From Paraburkholderia xenovorans LB400 (lineage in GTDB: Bacteria; Pseudomonadota; Gammaproteobacteria; Burkholderiales; Burkholderiaceae), in assembly GCF_000013645.1 (NCBI RefSeq), contig NC_007952.1, positions 1,922,001 to 1,986,000 on the forward strand: a stretch of DNA of 64,000 bases. The letters run 5' to 3'. The position numbers were made by a program, and so were the translations under genes. Within the stretch, counting starts at the first letter, position 1. Every line of letters starts with the position of its first letter. A model generated the notes under the pieces. That model was not told the origin of the DNA. It was given only the letters and a program-made list of their open reading frames with translations, and ran no database searches. Below, in pieces: positions 51,823 through 60,806 of this stretch.

Positions 51823-52410
51823 ATGGTGTCCCAGCAAGCCCTATTCGCGCCCGAGCCCGTCACCCTTCTCCACGACGAAGAAGGCGGAATCCGCTATTTG
51901 CCCGAGTCGATTCCGGCTGCCACCGCGCAGCAGTGGTTCGAGGAGTCGCTGAGAAATACCGGCTGGCTCAGTCGGCAGCGCATGATGTACGACCGCGAGG
52001 TTGCCGTACCACGGCTTATCGCCACCTTCGCGCGCGAAGCCGGCGACCTGCCCGCGCCATTGGGCGAGGCGTTCGAGGCGGCTCGCGCGCTGGCGGGCGC
52101 GCCGTTCAATCGCGTCGGCCTCAATCTCTATCGCGACGGCAATGACAGCGTTGCGCTTCACAGCGACAAGACGGACAAGCTCGTGCCCGCTCAACCGATC
52201 GCGATCGTCTCGCTCGGCGCGAGCCGCCGCATGTCGATCCGCCCGAAAGCGGGCTCCGGGCGAATCGTGCATATCGAACTGGAACCCGGCAGTTGCCTTG
52301 TCATGAGCTATGCGTCGCAATTCACTCATGAGCATGGCATTCCCAAACTTGGGGACGTGAGCGGGCCGCGCATCAGCCTCGCGTTTCGCTGCTTCAGCGG
52401 CCAAGGCTAA
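51823..52410 (+). CDS. AlkB-like 2-oxoglutarate/Fe(II) dioxygenase
   Basis: A 195-residue protein of the AlkB family. Iron ligands are His and Asp in ALHSDKTDKLV and the distal His in QFTHEHGIPK. The 2-oxoglutarate Arg lies in GPRISLAFRCF. Substrate-loop residues PRLIATF and GLNLYRDGNDSV match ALKBH2/3-like bacterial proteins. It probably removes methyl lesions from nucleic acid by oxidation. It lies alone between a transporter and an alkene reductase. Confidence 0.92.
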   Translation: MVSQQALFAPEPVTLLHDEEGGIRYLPESIPAATAQQWFEESLRNTGWLSRQRMMYDREVAVPRLIATFAREAGDLPAPLGEAFEAARALAGAPFNRVGLNLYRDGNDSVALHSDKTDKLVPAQPIAIVSLGASRRMSIRPKAGSGRIVHIELEPGSCLVMSYASQFTHEHGIPKLGDVSGPRISLAFRCFSGQG

Positions 52411-52443
52411 TGATCAGCGGCCGGGCAAGCGGAGCGCCGAAGC

Positions 52444-53559
52444 TCAGCGCTTCGCCTCCTGCTCCATAGTCGGGTAATCGATATACCCTTCGGCGCCGCC
52501 GCCGTACATCGTGTCTTTATCCGGCTCGTTCAGCGGTGCACCGCTCCTGAGCCGCGCCACCAGATCGGGGTTGGAAATGAAGGGCCGGCCGAAGGCGATC
52601 AGATCAGCCCGCTTCGCCTTGAGCGTTCGTTGCGCGAGTTCCATGTCGTAGCCGTTGTTGGCCATGAACAGGCCGTCGAACGCCTCGCGCAGAACCTGCA
52701 GGTCGAAGCCGCCCGGCACGTCGCGCGGGCCGCCCGTGTCGCCTTCGATCACATGCAGATACACCAGCTTGCGCGCGCTCAGTTGCTGCACGACATACGT
52801 GAACAGCGGCTCGGGATTGCTATCGGCAATATCGCCAAAACTGCTGAGCGGCGAAATCCGCACGCCCACCCGGTCGCTGCCCCATACGCCGGTCACGGCA
52901 TCGGCCACTTCGAGCAGCAGGCGCGCGCGATTCCCGATCGAGCCGCCATATTGATCGGTGCGCCGATTGGTCTTGTCGCGCAGGAACTGGTCGAGCAGGT
53001 AGCCATTGGCCGCATGAATCTCCACGCCGTCGAAACCCGCTGCCTTCGCGTTTTGCGCAGCAACGCGGTATTGCTCGACAATGCCAGCTATCTCCGAAGT
53101 TTCGAGCGCGCGAGGTGTGACGAGCGGCACAAAGCCTTCGTTCGTATAAGCCTGGCCTTCGGGCTTGATCGCCGAGGGCGCGACCGGCAGCGCGTTGCCC
53201 GGCTGCAGCGACGGGTGCGAAATGCGGCCCACATGCCACAGTTGCAGAAAGATGCGCCCGCCCTTCTCGTGCACGGCGCCGGTAATGCGCTTCCACGCCT
53301 GCACCTGGGCGTCGTTGTAAATGCCGGGCGTGAACACATAGCCTTTGCCCTGCGGCGAAATCTGCGTCGCCTCAGCAATGATGAGACCCGCCGACGCACG
53401 CTGCGCGTAGTACTCAATGGCCAGCTCGCCCGGCACATCGCCCTCTTTCGCGCGGCTGCGCGTGAGCGGCGCCATCACGATGCGATTGGGCAATTGCAGC
53501 GGTCCCAGCTCGACGGGTTCGAACAGGTAACTATCTATACGCGCGGAATCAGTTGACAT
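52444..53559 (-). CDS. old yellow enzyme family alkene reductase (NemA-like)
   Basis: A 371-residue FMN enzyme. Features are RIVMAPLTRSRA, QLWHVGRISH, GVEIHAANGYLLDQFL (His/Asn pair), RTDQYGGSIGNRARL and DLIAFGRPFISNPDL. It is closer to NemA/xenobiotic reductases than the copy at 42858 (Thr/Arg-Ser-Arg motif after the first strand). It should reduce N-ethylmaleimide-like compounds, enones or nitro esters. AGGGAA precedes ATG 53559; 34 open codons upstream were rejected. No nemR-type repressor is adjacent. Confidence 0.94.
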   Translation of the reverse strand: MSTDSARIDSYLFEPVELGPLQLPNRIVMAPLTRSRAKEGDVPGELAIEYYAQRASAGLIIAEATQISPQGKGYVFTPGIYNDAQVQAWKRITGAVHEKGGRIFLQLWHVGRISHPSLQPGNALPVAPSAIKPEGQAYTNEGFVPLVTPRALETSEIAGIVEQYRVAAQNAKAAGFDGVEIHAANGYLLDQFLRDKTNRRTDQYGGSIGNRARLLLEVADAVTGVWGSDRVGVRISPLSSFGDIADSNPEPLFTYVVQQLSARKLVYLHVIEGDTGGPRDVPGGFDLQVLREAFDGLFMANNGYDMELAQRTLKAKRADLIAFGRPFISNPDLVARLRSGAPLNEPDKDTMYGGGAEGYIDYPTMEQEAKR

Positions 53560-53718
53560 GGCATTCCCTGAAAGAAGAGACAAAGCATTGCAAGGCAGCC
53601 TGGCATCTTTGCAAGGCTTTCGTGCAATGGGCGCCGGAATTGGCTTGCCAGACGTAGGCAAATCGACAGGCAGCGTGCGCAGAGACAGCAGGATACGGAC
53701 CGCGGCGTGTCAGGCGTG

Positions 53719-54447
53719 TCAGATCAGTGCGATCCTGCCGGTTGCCAGATCGTAAATCCCGCCGACAACCTTGACCTTCCCGCTCTTCACATATTGCCCG
53801 ATGAGCGGTTTGGACACCGTCAGCCGGTTGGTGTTCAACCTGACGTTGTCGATCGTGGCTTGCGCAGCCAGATCGGCGCCGTGCTCCGCGTTCGCCATGC
53901 GTACGGCCGGCTCGATCGCGCGCACCAGTTCGGGAAGATGGCCGGGCAAACGCACGCTGTCGTGAAGCACCTTGACCGTGGCGCTCACCGCGCCGCATTG
54001 CGTATGTCCGAGCACCATGATGAGCGGCACGCCGAGGAACTCGACGCCATATTCGAGGCTCGCGAGAATATCGTCGTTGACGAAATTGCCCGCCACGCGC
54101 ACCACGAACAGGTCGCCCGGCCCCTGATCGAAAGCCAGCTCCGGTGCGACACGCGAGTCCGCGCAGCCGACAATCGCGGCAATCGGATATTGCGCCGAGA
54201 CGCGCGCGGCGCGTCCGGCGGAATAGTCCTTGTTCAACGAGGTGTTCGCGGCATAACGGGCATTGCCTTGCATCAGCCTGCCGAGCGCTTCGGCGGGTGG
54301 AATCGAATTCGGCGCGTTGGCGGCGGCCGGCTCCGCCGCCATTGCATCATGCCGGGACAAGCCCGCCAGCGTGATCGACGACGCGCCGGCCAGCAGCAGA
54401 TTCCGCCGCGCAGGGGAACACAGATGAGACAGATGACGGTCGCACAT
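53719..54447 (-). CDS. beta-type carbonic anhydrase, probably exported
   Basis: A 242-residue protein with an N-terminal twin-arginine-like signal (PARRNLLLAGASSITLAG). A beta carbonic anhydrase domain follows. Zinc and catalytic residues are Cys-Asp-Arg in IVGCADSRVAPE and His/Cys in LGHTQCGAVSAT. A periplasmic beta enzyme would convert bicarbonate and CO2 outside the inner membrane. It starts upstream of nothing else in the same direction and is preceded by a second, signal-less carbonic anhydrase gene 122 bases away. Confidence 0.92.
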   Translation of the reverse strand: MCDRHLSHLCSPARRNLLLAGASSITLAGLSRHDAMAAEPAAANAPNSIPPAEALGRLMQGNARYAANTSLNKDYSAGRAARVSAQYPIAAIVGCADSRVAPELAFDQGPGDLFVVRVAGNFVNDDILASLEYGVEFLGVPLIMVLGHTQCGAVSATVKVLHDSVRLPGHLPELVRAIEPAVRMANAEHGADLAAQATIDNVRLNTNRLTVSKPLIGQYVKSGKVKVVGGIYDLATGRIALI

Positions 54448-54569
54448 GGCTCGCCTCCCATGTCATGAGCAATGCTCCCCGCGGTGCCATCCGGTTCAGC
54501 TCAACCGGAGAGAGCCCGCCCACGCAAGGGCAGCGTCCCATCGTGCGCCTCGCACGTTCAAACATCAAG

Positions 54570-55205
54570 CTAGACGGCGTAGATGTCGGGGTTGTCCACC
54601 AGGGGCAGGAACTTGCCCGTGCGCCCGTCGAGCGCGAGCATCACGCCGCTTTCAATGTCGAAGATCCAGCCGTGCAGCTGGAGCGTTTTGTTCGCGAGCC
54701 CGACTGCCACCGAAGGATGCGTGCGAATGTTCGCGAGCTGCGCGATCACGTTGTCCTTGACCAGCGCCTCGAGACACTCCGCGTCCGAATGATAGGTGCG
54801 CGATGCGTTGATGGCCTTGGCCGCATCCGCGTGGCGCAGCCAGCCCGCCACCGCCGGCAGATGATCCAGGTTCATGCAGGTGGAGATCGCCGTCATTGCG
54901 CCGCAATTCGAATGGCCGCAAATCACGATATCGCGCACGCGCAACACGGCCACCGCATACTCGACGGTTGCCGACACGCCGCCCGGCTCCGGACCATAAG
55001 ACGGCACGATGTTGCCGGCATTGCGGATCACGAACAGCGAACCGGGTTCGGTCTGCGTGAGCAACTCCGGCACGACGCGGCTGTCCGAGCACGTCACGAA
55101 CAGCGTGCTGGGGCTCTGCGCCGTTGACAGACGCTTGAACAAGCCGCTTTGCTGCGGGAAGACTTCACGTTGAAAGCGGATAAAACCTTCGATAATTTCC
55201 TGCAC
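54570..55205 (-). CDS. beta-type carbonic anhydrase, cytoplasmic
   Basis: A 211-residue enzyme without a signal peptide. Zinc ligands lie in FVTCSDSRVVPE and VICGHSNCGAM. The C-terminal LQLHGWIFDIESGVML is typical of this clade. GGAGAAC precedes ATG 55205. It supplies bicarbonate for carboxylases or balances CO2. The downstream neighbour encodes a divergent exported paralogue, so the pair may act on the two sides of the inner membrane. Confidence 0.95.
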   Translation of the reverse strand: MQEIIEGFIRFQREVFPQQSGLFKRLSTAQSPSTLFVTCSDSRVVPELLTQTEPGSLFVIRNAGNIVPSYGPEPGGVSATVEYAVAVLRVRDIVICGHSNCGAMTAISTCMNLDHLPAVAGWLRHADAAKAINASRTYHSDAECLEALVKDNVIAQLANIRTHPSVAVGLANKTLQLHGWIFDIESGVMLALDGRTGKFLPLVDNPDIYAV

Positions 55206-55647
55206 GGTGTTCTCCAGATTCGAAGAATGAGCCTGCAGCGCCCGCGGCGAGAGTCCGGGGCATGCATGCGGTCTATTCGCGCGACTATACCGCAGCCGCG
55301 GACCCGGCGACCATACATGCGCGCACGCCGAGGCGGCGCCGTCATCCTCATGCCGTCGTCATCTGCCACCGCAAATAAAAAAGCCCCAGCTGTCTCCAGC
55401 CGGGGCAAACTCTCTCGCTCGCACACCGGGAACCGTGCGTGCATGACTACTTTACCGGTGCCGACGAAGCGGATATATACGCCACGCTGGAAGAGTCCTT
55501 TCCAACCGCACGCGACGCGCGCTGCGTTGCGCTGATGCACGGACTCACAGGCAGACTCGCGCGCATCCCGCCACTCGACAACGCATCAGCGCAACACAGC
55601 CAGCCGCATCGCGCCTCGTTGCACCTTACCGCATTGAACCCGCCGGA
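55206..55647. other. intergenic region with one terminator
   Basis: A 442-base gap. It holds a minus-strand terminator at 55373-55406. A short plus-strand frame from 55443 and minus-strand frames across it lack ribosome sites and family resemblance. Confidence 0.45.
55373..55406 (-). terminator. rho-independent terminator, minus strand
   Basis: Read on the minus strand, GCCCCGGCTG, loop GAGA, CAGCTGGGGC and then TTTTTTATTT. The 10-bp stem has one G-T pair. It would end transcripts coming from the DUF4148 gene. Confidence 0.85.
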
Positions 55648-55956
55648 TTAACGGCTATACATCGCGTTCCAGTCGCTCGGGGACACGGCTGGGCGGCCGT
55701 TTTCCAACGAACCCGCCACGCTGCCGCCGTAACCGCTGGTGCCGCCGTTGCGGGCGGCAACGCGTGCTTCGGCGGCCTGGATCGCATCCGGGTAATGGGC
55801 CTGGTCGCCGTCGCCGACGTGATAGCCGGCCTGTTCGAGTTGAACCAGTTCGGCGCGCACCTGTGCGCGTGTGATGCCGGAATTCGATTGGGCAAAAACC
55901 GTGGCCGAAGCAGCCAGCGAAGCAACGATAACTGCGGCCTTGATCAGGGACTTCAT
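55648..55956 (-). CDS. DUF4148 family exported protein
   Basis: A 102-residue protein with a signal peptide (IKAAVIVASLAASATVFA). The DUF4148 pattern TRAQVRAELVQLEQAGYHVG then HYPDAIQAAEARVAAR follows. These small exported proteins are abundant in Burkholderiaceae and have no known role. A perfect GGAGGT lies upstream of ATG 55956. The C-terminus (NGGTSGYGGSVAGS) is Gly/Ser-rich. Confidence 0.92.
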   Translation of the reverse strand: MKSLIKAAVIVASLAASATVFAQSNSGITRAQVRAELVQLEQAGYHVGDGDQAHYPDAIQAAEARVAARNGGTSGYGGSVAGSLENGRPAVSPSDWNAMYSR

Positions 55957-56160
55957 GATGAAACTACCTCCGATAATTGATGATAAGCGGCGCTTCGAAT
56001 CACTCTCCGCGCAAGCGCTGAACTCAATATAGGAGCCGAATCCTCATAGAATAACGGCCGCTCATCGAAGGGATTGTTGTTGAATCTGGAGAAGTCGCCG
56101 GCCGCGCGCCGCGCGATATCAGCCGATATCACGCAGTGCACGGACGGACGATTGTCACGC

Positions 56161-57312
56161 TCAGAAGCGCGTGCGGATACCCACGGCGCCCACCACCTGA
56201 TTGCCCGTCGAAGACGCGCCGCCAGCCGTGTTGATGAACGCGGTGTAGCCCTTGCCGGTCACGTGCTGGTACATCGCTTCGGCGTAGACGTCGGTGCGCA
56301 GCGACAGCGCATAGACGGCCTGCAGGTTCACCTGATTCCATTTCGAATCGGAACCGTAGGTCGACGTGCCGCCCACATGCGCGTCCGTGTACGTGTAAGC
56401 CGCACCGAGCGTCACCGCCGGCGTGAGGGCGTACTTGCCGTTCAGTTCGTAGTTATCGAAGCGCATCGAGCCGTGCGTGGCGCCGAACGAAGTGGTGTTC
56501 TGGAACTGGCTGTGCGTGTAGACGAAGCCTGCCGTCACCGGGCCGAACGCGTAGCTCAAGCCGGCGCCGGCCGTACGCTGCACATCGGCGCCGAGCTGGA
56601 AGCCGCCCGTGCCGTTGGCCGTGGATTCGCCGAGATCGACCGCGCCGCCCGTGTTGGTGGTCGAGTTCGAACCGTTGATCTGCAGGTAGCCCGCGGCCGC
56701 CTTGAACGGACCGTTGGCATAGCTCACGCCCGCGCTATACGCACGATTGATCGAGAAATCCGTGTTGTTCGAGAACGCGTACAAGCCGCCGAACTTCAGG
56801 CCGGCATAGTTGGAGCTCATGAACTTCACCGAATTGCTCATCCGCACCGAGTGGTTCAGATTGTCGTTATCGAACGGGTGCGCAAAACCGGTATCGCCGA
56901 ACGTGCCCGCCGTGCCCGACAGCGGCGCGACGAAGTCGACCAGCGAGTCGTACTGCCGGCCGAGCGTGACCGCGCCGTACTCCTTGTTGCTCAAGCCGAC
57001 AAACGCCTGGCGGCCGAACAGACGGCCGTTCTGGCCGAGCTTGCCGTTCTGCACGTTATAGCCGTTCTCGAGCACGAAGATCGCCTGCAGGCCGCCGCCG
57101 AGATCTTCGGCGCCGCGCAAGCCGAAGCGGCTGCCGTTGATATTGCCGCTCGTGGCCTGAACCAGCGCGCCTTCCGAGCCGCCCTTCTTCACGTTGTTGG
57201 TGTACATCAGGCCGGCGTCGATGAGGCCGTACAGCGTGACCGAACTTTGCGCATGTGCCGAGGCGGCAGCGAGGGCTACGAATGCCGCGACTGCGGCGGA
57301 AATCTTTTTCAC
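56161..57312 (-). CDS. gram-negative trimeric porin, intact
   Basis: A 383-residue outer-membrane porin starting with GTG 57312 after CAGGAG. The signal peptide is KKISAAVAAFVALAAASAHA and the mature start is QSSVTLYGLIDAGLMY. The constriction-loop region FVGLSNKEYGAVTLGRQ and the terminal strand VVGAVGIRTRF, with its C-terminal Phe for BAM recognition, are normal. This is general-diffusion porin type 4 of betaproteobacteria. The porin at 10485-11591 is the broken homologue. A long leader region lies upstream. Confidence 0.95.
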   Translation of the reverse strand: MKKISAAVAAFVALAAASAHAQSSVTLYGLIDAGLMYTNNVKKGGSEGALVQATSGNINGSRFGLRGAEDLGGGLQAIFVLENGYNVQNGKLGQNGRLFGRQAFVGLSNKEYGAVTLGRQYDSLVDFVAPLSGTAGTFGDTGFAHPFDNDNLNHSVRMSNSVKFMSSNYAGLKFGGLYAFSNNTDFSINRAYSAGVSYANGPFKAAAGYLQINGSNSTTNTGGAVDLGESTANGTGGFQLGADVQRTAGAGLSYAFGPVTAGFVYTHSQFQNTTSFGATHGSMRFDNYELNGKYALTPAVTLGAAYTYTDAHVGGTSTYGSDSKWNQVNLQAVYALSLRTDVYAEAMYQHVTGKGYTAFINTAGGASSTGNQVVGAVGIRTRF

Positions 57313-57682
57313 GTCTATGCTCCTGCGTAGCTGGAATGTCATGTTGAACAGCGACGCGAGTATAGAAACGCCGACGCCAAAACCTGACATTCGAACTTTG
57401 GAGCAGACCTTTCCGAAATCCGGAAGAATCCGTCATCTAAACGCAGCAATCGCGATGCGGTGCGCCTGGACGAGGTGTTGGAAAGGTAAAAACGCGCGCA
57501 AGGCGGGAATGCGCCGGATAAAAGGGTTGCATGTGAACAACAGGCATTTGAAGCTCGCCGGTCCATCCCGTGGATGGCGAGGGAGCGATTTTTGCCGCCC
57601 GTGTATCCGGCTTGCGAGCCCGGCGGTTGCGCCGGACTCGCCGTCAATCAGATCAGGAACCCGACCTGCAAGACCGCAGTTG
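57313..57682. other. porin leader/intergenic region, no gene seen
   Basis: A 370-base gap between the DUF1488 gene and the porin gene, both on the minus strand. It should carry the porin promoter. No reliable boxes, operators or terminators could be named. Confidence 0.4.
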
Positions 57683-57943
57683 TCAGTTGAAATCGCCGCT
57701 TTCGAGTTCCACGGACTGGCCGCCGTTTTTTTCGAGCACTCGCCGCGTAGCGTTTTCAATCCGCGCGCGATTCGCCTCGAAGGTATTGACAAGGTTGTGG
57801 GCCGACGGACCGTCGTTGCCGAAATGGTCGTTCAGCGCGTCCAGCGACACGCTGCACCAGACGTCTGCCCCGTCGACATTGGCTTCGAAGGCGACGCGTG
57901 CCGCCGCGACCACTTCGCGGCGTCCGGTGAATTCGATCCTCAT
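57683..57943 (-). CDS. DUF1488 family protein
   Basis: An 86-residue protein: MRIEFTGRREVVAAARVAFE, then VWCSVSLDALNDHF and FEANRARIENATRRVLEKNG. This matches DUF1488, small cytoplasmic proteins of unknown role common in Burkholderia. GGAGGG precedes ATG 57943. It is transcribed towards the porin gene, but the 370-base gap argues for separate control. Confidence 0.88.
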   Translation of the reverse strand: MRIEFTGRREVVAAARVAFEANVDGADVWCSVSLDALNDHFGNDGPSAHNLVNTFEANRARIENATRRVLEKNGGQSVELESGDFN

Positions 57944-58158
57944 GATGACCCTCCATTTGTCGAAAGAAAGCTTCGAACGCGCAAGCGCTGTGCCAAGGCG
58001 GCGAGGCGTGCGCGGGCCGCCGGCCTTCAGCGCACATTCCCGGCAGGGTGCATACTCGACACCGGCCGCCCTCGTACGGCCGTGCCGATGCGTCGCACAT
58101 GGCCGCCAACGGCCACGCTGCCCGACGTGCCTTATATCCTGATACCCACTCCCCGCTC

Positions 58159-59652
58159 ATGTCCCGCAACCCGCAATCGTCGCGTCCTCTGGTCATTGCC
58201 GCCGTCATGGCGTCTATGGCGATGGTCGCCATCGAAGCCACCATCGTTTCCACCGCCATGCCCCAGATCGTCGCGCAACTCGGCGACCTGCATCTGTACA
58301 GCTGGGTCTTCTCGTCGTTCCTGCTCACGCAGACCGCGATGACCGTGGTCTTCGGCAAGCTCGCCGATCTGTATGGCCGCAAGCCGGTCATGCTGGCCGG
58401 CATCGCGATCTTTCTGATCGGCTCGGTGCTGGCCGGCTTCGCCTGGTCGATGCCGGCAATGATCGCGTTCCGCCTGATTCAGGGCGTCGGCGCGGGTGCG
58501 ATCCAGCCGGTCACGCTGACCATCGTCGCCGATCTCTATCCCGCACACGAACGCGGCAAGGTGCAAGGCTACCTCGCGAGCGTATGGGCCATTTCGGCGG
58601 TGGTGGGTCCGATGGTCGGCGGCTTCATCATTCACAACATGTCGTGGGCATGGATCTTCTGGATGAACGTGCCGATCGGGCTCGCCTCCGCGGCGGGCTT
58701 CATCGCGTTCCTGCGCGAATCGGAACGGCATGCGCGCCCGTCGATCGATTTCGGCGGCGCAACGCTCTTCATGGCGGCGATCGCCGCGCTCATGATGGCG
58801 CTGACCTATGCGGGCGACGACGAGGTCGCGCGTGCGTCGCTCGCGAGCGGCGCCTTCGTGTTGTGCATGGTGGCGTTCGTCTGGCAGGAGCGCCGCGCGG
58901 CCGAGCCGATGATCTCCTTCGCGCTGTGGGGCCGCCGGCCGATTGCCGCATGCAATGGCGCGACCCTGCTTGCCGGCATGATCCTGATGGGCGCCACCAC
59001 GTTTCTGCCCATGTACGTGCAGGGCGTGCTGCATCGCTCGCCGGTGATCGCCGGCCTGGCGCTGACCATGATGATGGTGGGCTGGCCGGCCGGCGCCACG
59101 TTCGCGGCGAAGTCGTTCCACCGCTTCGGCTTGCGGCGCATTCTGATTGGCGGCAGCGCGTTCATTCCCATCGGCGCGGTGCTGTTGCTGTTTCTGTCGC
59201 CCGGCGGCTCGCCGCTCGTCGCCGCGTTCGGTTCGCTCATCATGGGCTTCGGCATGGGCACGTCGAGCGTCAGTTCGCTGGTGCTGATTCAGGAGATCGT
59301 CAGAATGGACGAACGCGGCAGCGCCACCGCGTCGAATCTTTTCTCGCGCAATCTCGGCAGCACGCTGGGCGCGACACTGTTCGGCGCGGTGCTCAATTTC
59401 GGACTCAGCCACTCGAAGGGCGTCGCCGTGGTCACGTCGGATCAGTTGAGGGCGTTGCTGCAGAATCAGGCCACCAGTCCCGGCGACGGCGACGTGATCC
59501 GCATGGTGCTGCATCAGTCGCTGCACCTGACGTTTCTCTCGATCTTCGTCATCGGCATCTTCACGGTCGTGCTCATGGCGCTCGTGCCCGCGATCAGCCT
59601 CGGGACCGGAAAGACAATACCGCTCGAAACGCTGTCGCCGATCGAGGACTGA
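58159..59652 (+). CDS. DHA2-type MFS drug exporter
   Basis: A 497-residue major facilitator with about 14 membrane segments. Helix 1 carries AMVAIEATIVSTAMPQIV (motif D1 of the DHA2 group), and loop 2-3 has motif A GKLADLYGRKPV. AVVGPMVGGFI is the antiporter motif C. The family exports drugs or toxic metabolites by proton antiport. No ribosome site stands out before ATG 58159; the frame is open 37 codons further upstream. It converges with metR. Confidence 0.92.
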   Translation: MSRNPQSSRPLVIAAVMASMAMVAIEATIVSTAMPQIVAQLGDLHLYSWVFSSFLLTQTAMTVVFGKLADLYGRKPVMLAGIAIFLIGSVLAGFAWSMPAMIAFRLIQGVGAGAIQPVTLTIVADLYPAHERGKVQGYLASVWAISAVVGPMVGGFIIHNMSWAWIFWMNVPIGLASAAGFIAFLRESERHARPSIDFGGATLFMAAIAALMMALTYAGDDEVARASLASGAFVLCMVAFVWQERRAAEPMISFALWGRRPIAACNGATLLAGMILMGATTFLPMYVQGVLHRSPVIAGLALTMMMVGWPAGATFAAKSFHRFGLRRILIGGSAFIPIGAVLLLFLSPGGSPLVAAFGSLIMGFGMGTSSVSSLVLIQEIVRMDERGSATASNLFSRNLGSTLGATLFGAVLNFGLSHSKGVAVVTSDQLRALLQNQATSPGDGDVIRMVLHQSLHLTFLSIFVIGIFTVVLMALVPAISLGTGKTIPLETLSPIED

Positions 59653-59738
59653 CGGCGCGGCGGGCGGCGGCTCACGGCTCCAGCGCATTCCCGTCCGGAT
59701 CGGATGGGTAACCCGGCGCCGAAGCGGGCAGGCAGTCG

Positions 59739-60671
59739 TCAGCCCGCCTCGCCTTGCGCCGTCAGCAACTCGATGCCATCCAGTTGCGCCGCGCAGGTAT
59801 CGCGCACGATCGTGACGAAATCGTCGAAATAAGGCCGGCTCGCAAAACCCTTGGCGGCCACCGCGTACAACTCGCTCCACAGCCCCTGCGTGCCGACCCG
59901 TTTGGCCAGCACGTAATCGTGATCGACGTAGTTCTTCACGCCCCAGTTCGGCAGCGCCGCGATCCCGCGGCGGCTCGCCACCAGTTGCATGACGGCGATG
60001 GTCAGTTCCGCCGTGCGCCGCTCGAGCTTGATGCCGGCCGGCTCCAGCACTTCGCGGATCAGATCGATGCGCGCCTCGGGCACCGGATAGGTGATCAGCG
60101 TCTCGTCGCGCAGATCGTCCGCCACCACGCGGCGCTTGTTGCGCAGCCGGTGCTCGTTGGCCATCACCACCAGAATCTCGAAGCGGAACAGCGGTGCGAC
60201 ATGCAGGTTGCGCCGCCTGGCCGGTTGCGAGCCGATCACCACGTCCGCCTTGCCGTCGCTCAGCAGACGCAGCGGGTCCGCGTGGAAACCGGCGACGAGA
60301 TCCACTTCGACTTCCGGCCAGCGGCGGCGGAACTCGTCCATGACCGGCATCAGCCAGTCGAAACAGGTATGGCATTCCAGCACGATGCGCAACTCGCCGC
60401 GCGTGTCGCCCTTCAGCCGCACGAGGTCGCGCTCCGCCGCGCTCACCGCCGCGATCGTCTCGCGGCCGAGCGCCAGCAGCCGCTCGCCGGCGGCCGTGAA
60501 ACGCAGACCCTGTCTGGTGCGCTCGAAGAGCGACACCTCGTAGTGCGCCTCGATATCGCGGATCTGGTGCGACAGCGCGGACTGGCTCAGATGCACGCGC
60601 TCTGCGGCGGCCACCAGCTTGCCCGAATCGGCAATGGCGATCAGCGAACGCAGGTGGCGAAGCTCAAGCAT
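59739..60671 (-). CDS. metR: LysR-type regulator MetR
   Basis: A 310-residue LysR regulator. The N-terminal winged helix reads LRSLIAIADSGKLVAAAERV then HLSQSALSHQI, and the effector domain includes RGELRIVLECHTCFDWLMPV, which is characteristic of MetR. MetR activates metE with homocysteine as coinducer. The gene is divergent from metE over a 135-base region with a likely binding site, the classic arrangement. Confidence 0.94.
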   Translation of the reverse strand: MLELRHLRSLIAIADSGKLVAAAERVHLSQSALSHQIRDIEAHYEVSLFERTRQGLRFTAAGERLLALGRETIAAVSAAERDLVRLKGDTRGELRIVLECHTCFDWLMPVMDEFRRRWPEVEVDLVAGFHADPLRLLSDGKADVVIGSQPARRRNLHVAPLFRFEILVVMANEHRLRNKRRVVADDLRDETLITYPVPEARIDLIREVLEPAGIKLERRTAELTIAVMQLVASRRGIAALPNWGVKNYVDHDYVLAKRVGTQGLWSELYAVAAKGFASRPYFDDFVTIVRDTCAAQLDGIELLTAQGEAG

Positions 60672-60706
60672 GGAATGGCCTAGCGTTGAACGGAAAAGTG
60701 TAGATA

Positions 60707-60719
60707 TGAATCTGGCTCA
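60707..60719. promoter_or_regulatory. candidate MetR binding site
   Basis: TGAATCTGGCTCA matches the MetR consensus TGAANNNNNTTCA at all but one fixed position. It lies about 35 bases from the metR start and 88 bases from the metE start in the divergent region. Confidence 0.45.
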
Positions 60720-60806
60720 TACATTGGTGAAAACATGTCGCTTGATGAATCATAGCGCGACTTTCACACTGGGCGCCAATTCATACAACGCACAACAGGA
60801 CTTCAC

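Noticed and set aside
55443..55651. Short plus-strand frame after the terminator
   Set aside because: No ribosome site and no recognisable domain; composition does not favour it over other frames.
60672..60806. Cobalamin riboswitch upstream of metE
   Set aside because: The 135-base region is too short for the full element and no B12-box-like sequence is visible; MetR control fits better.
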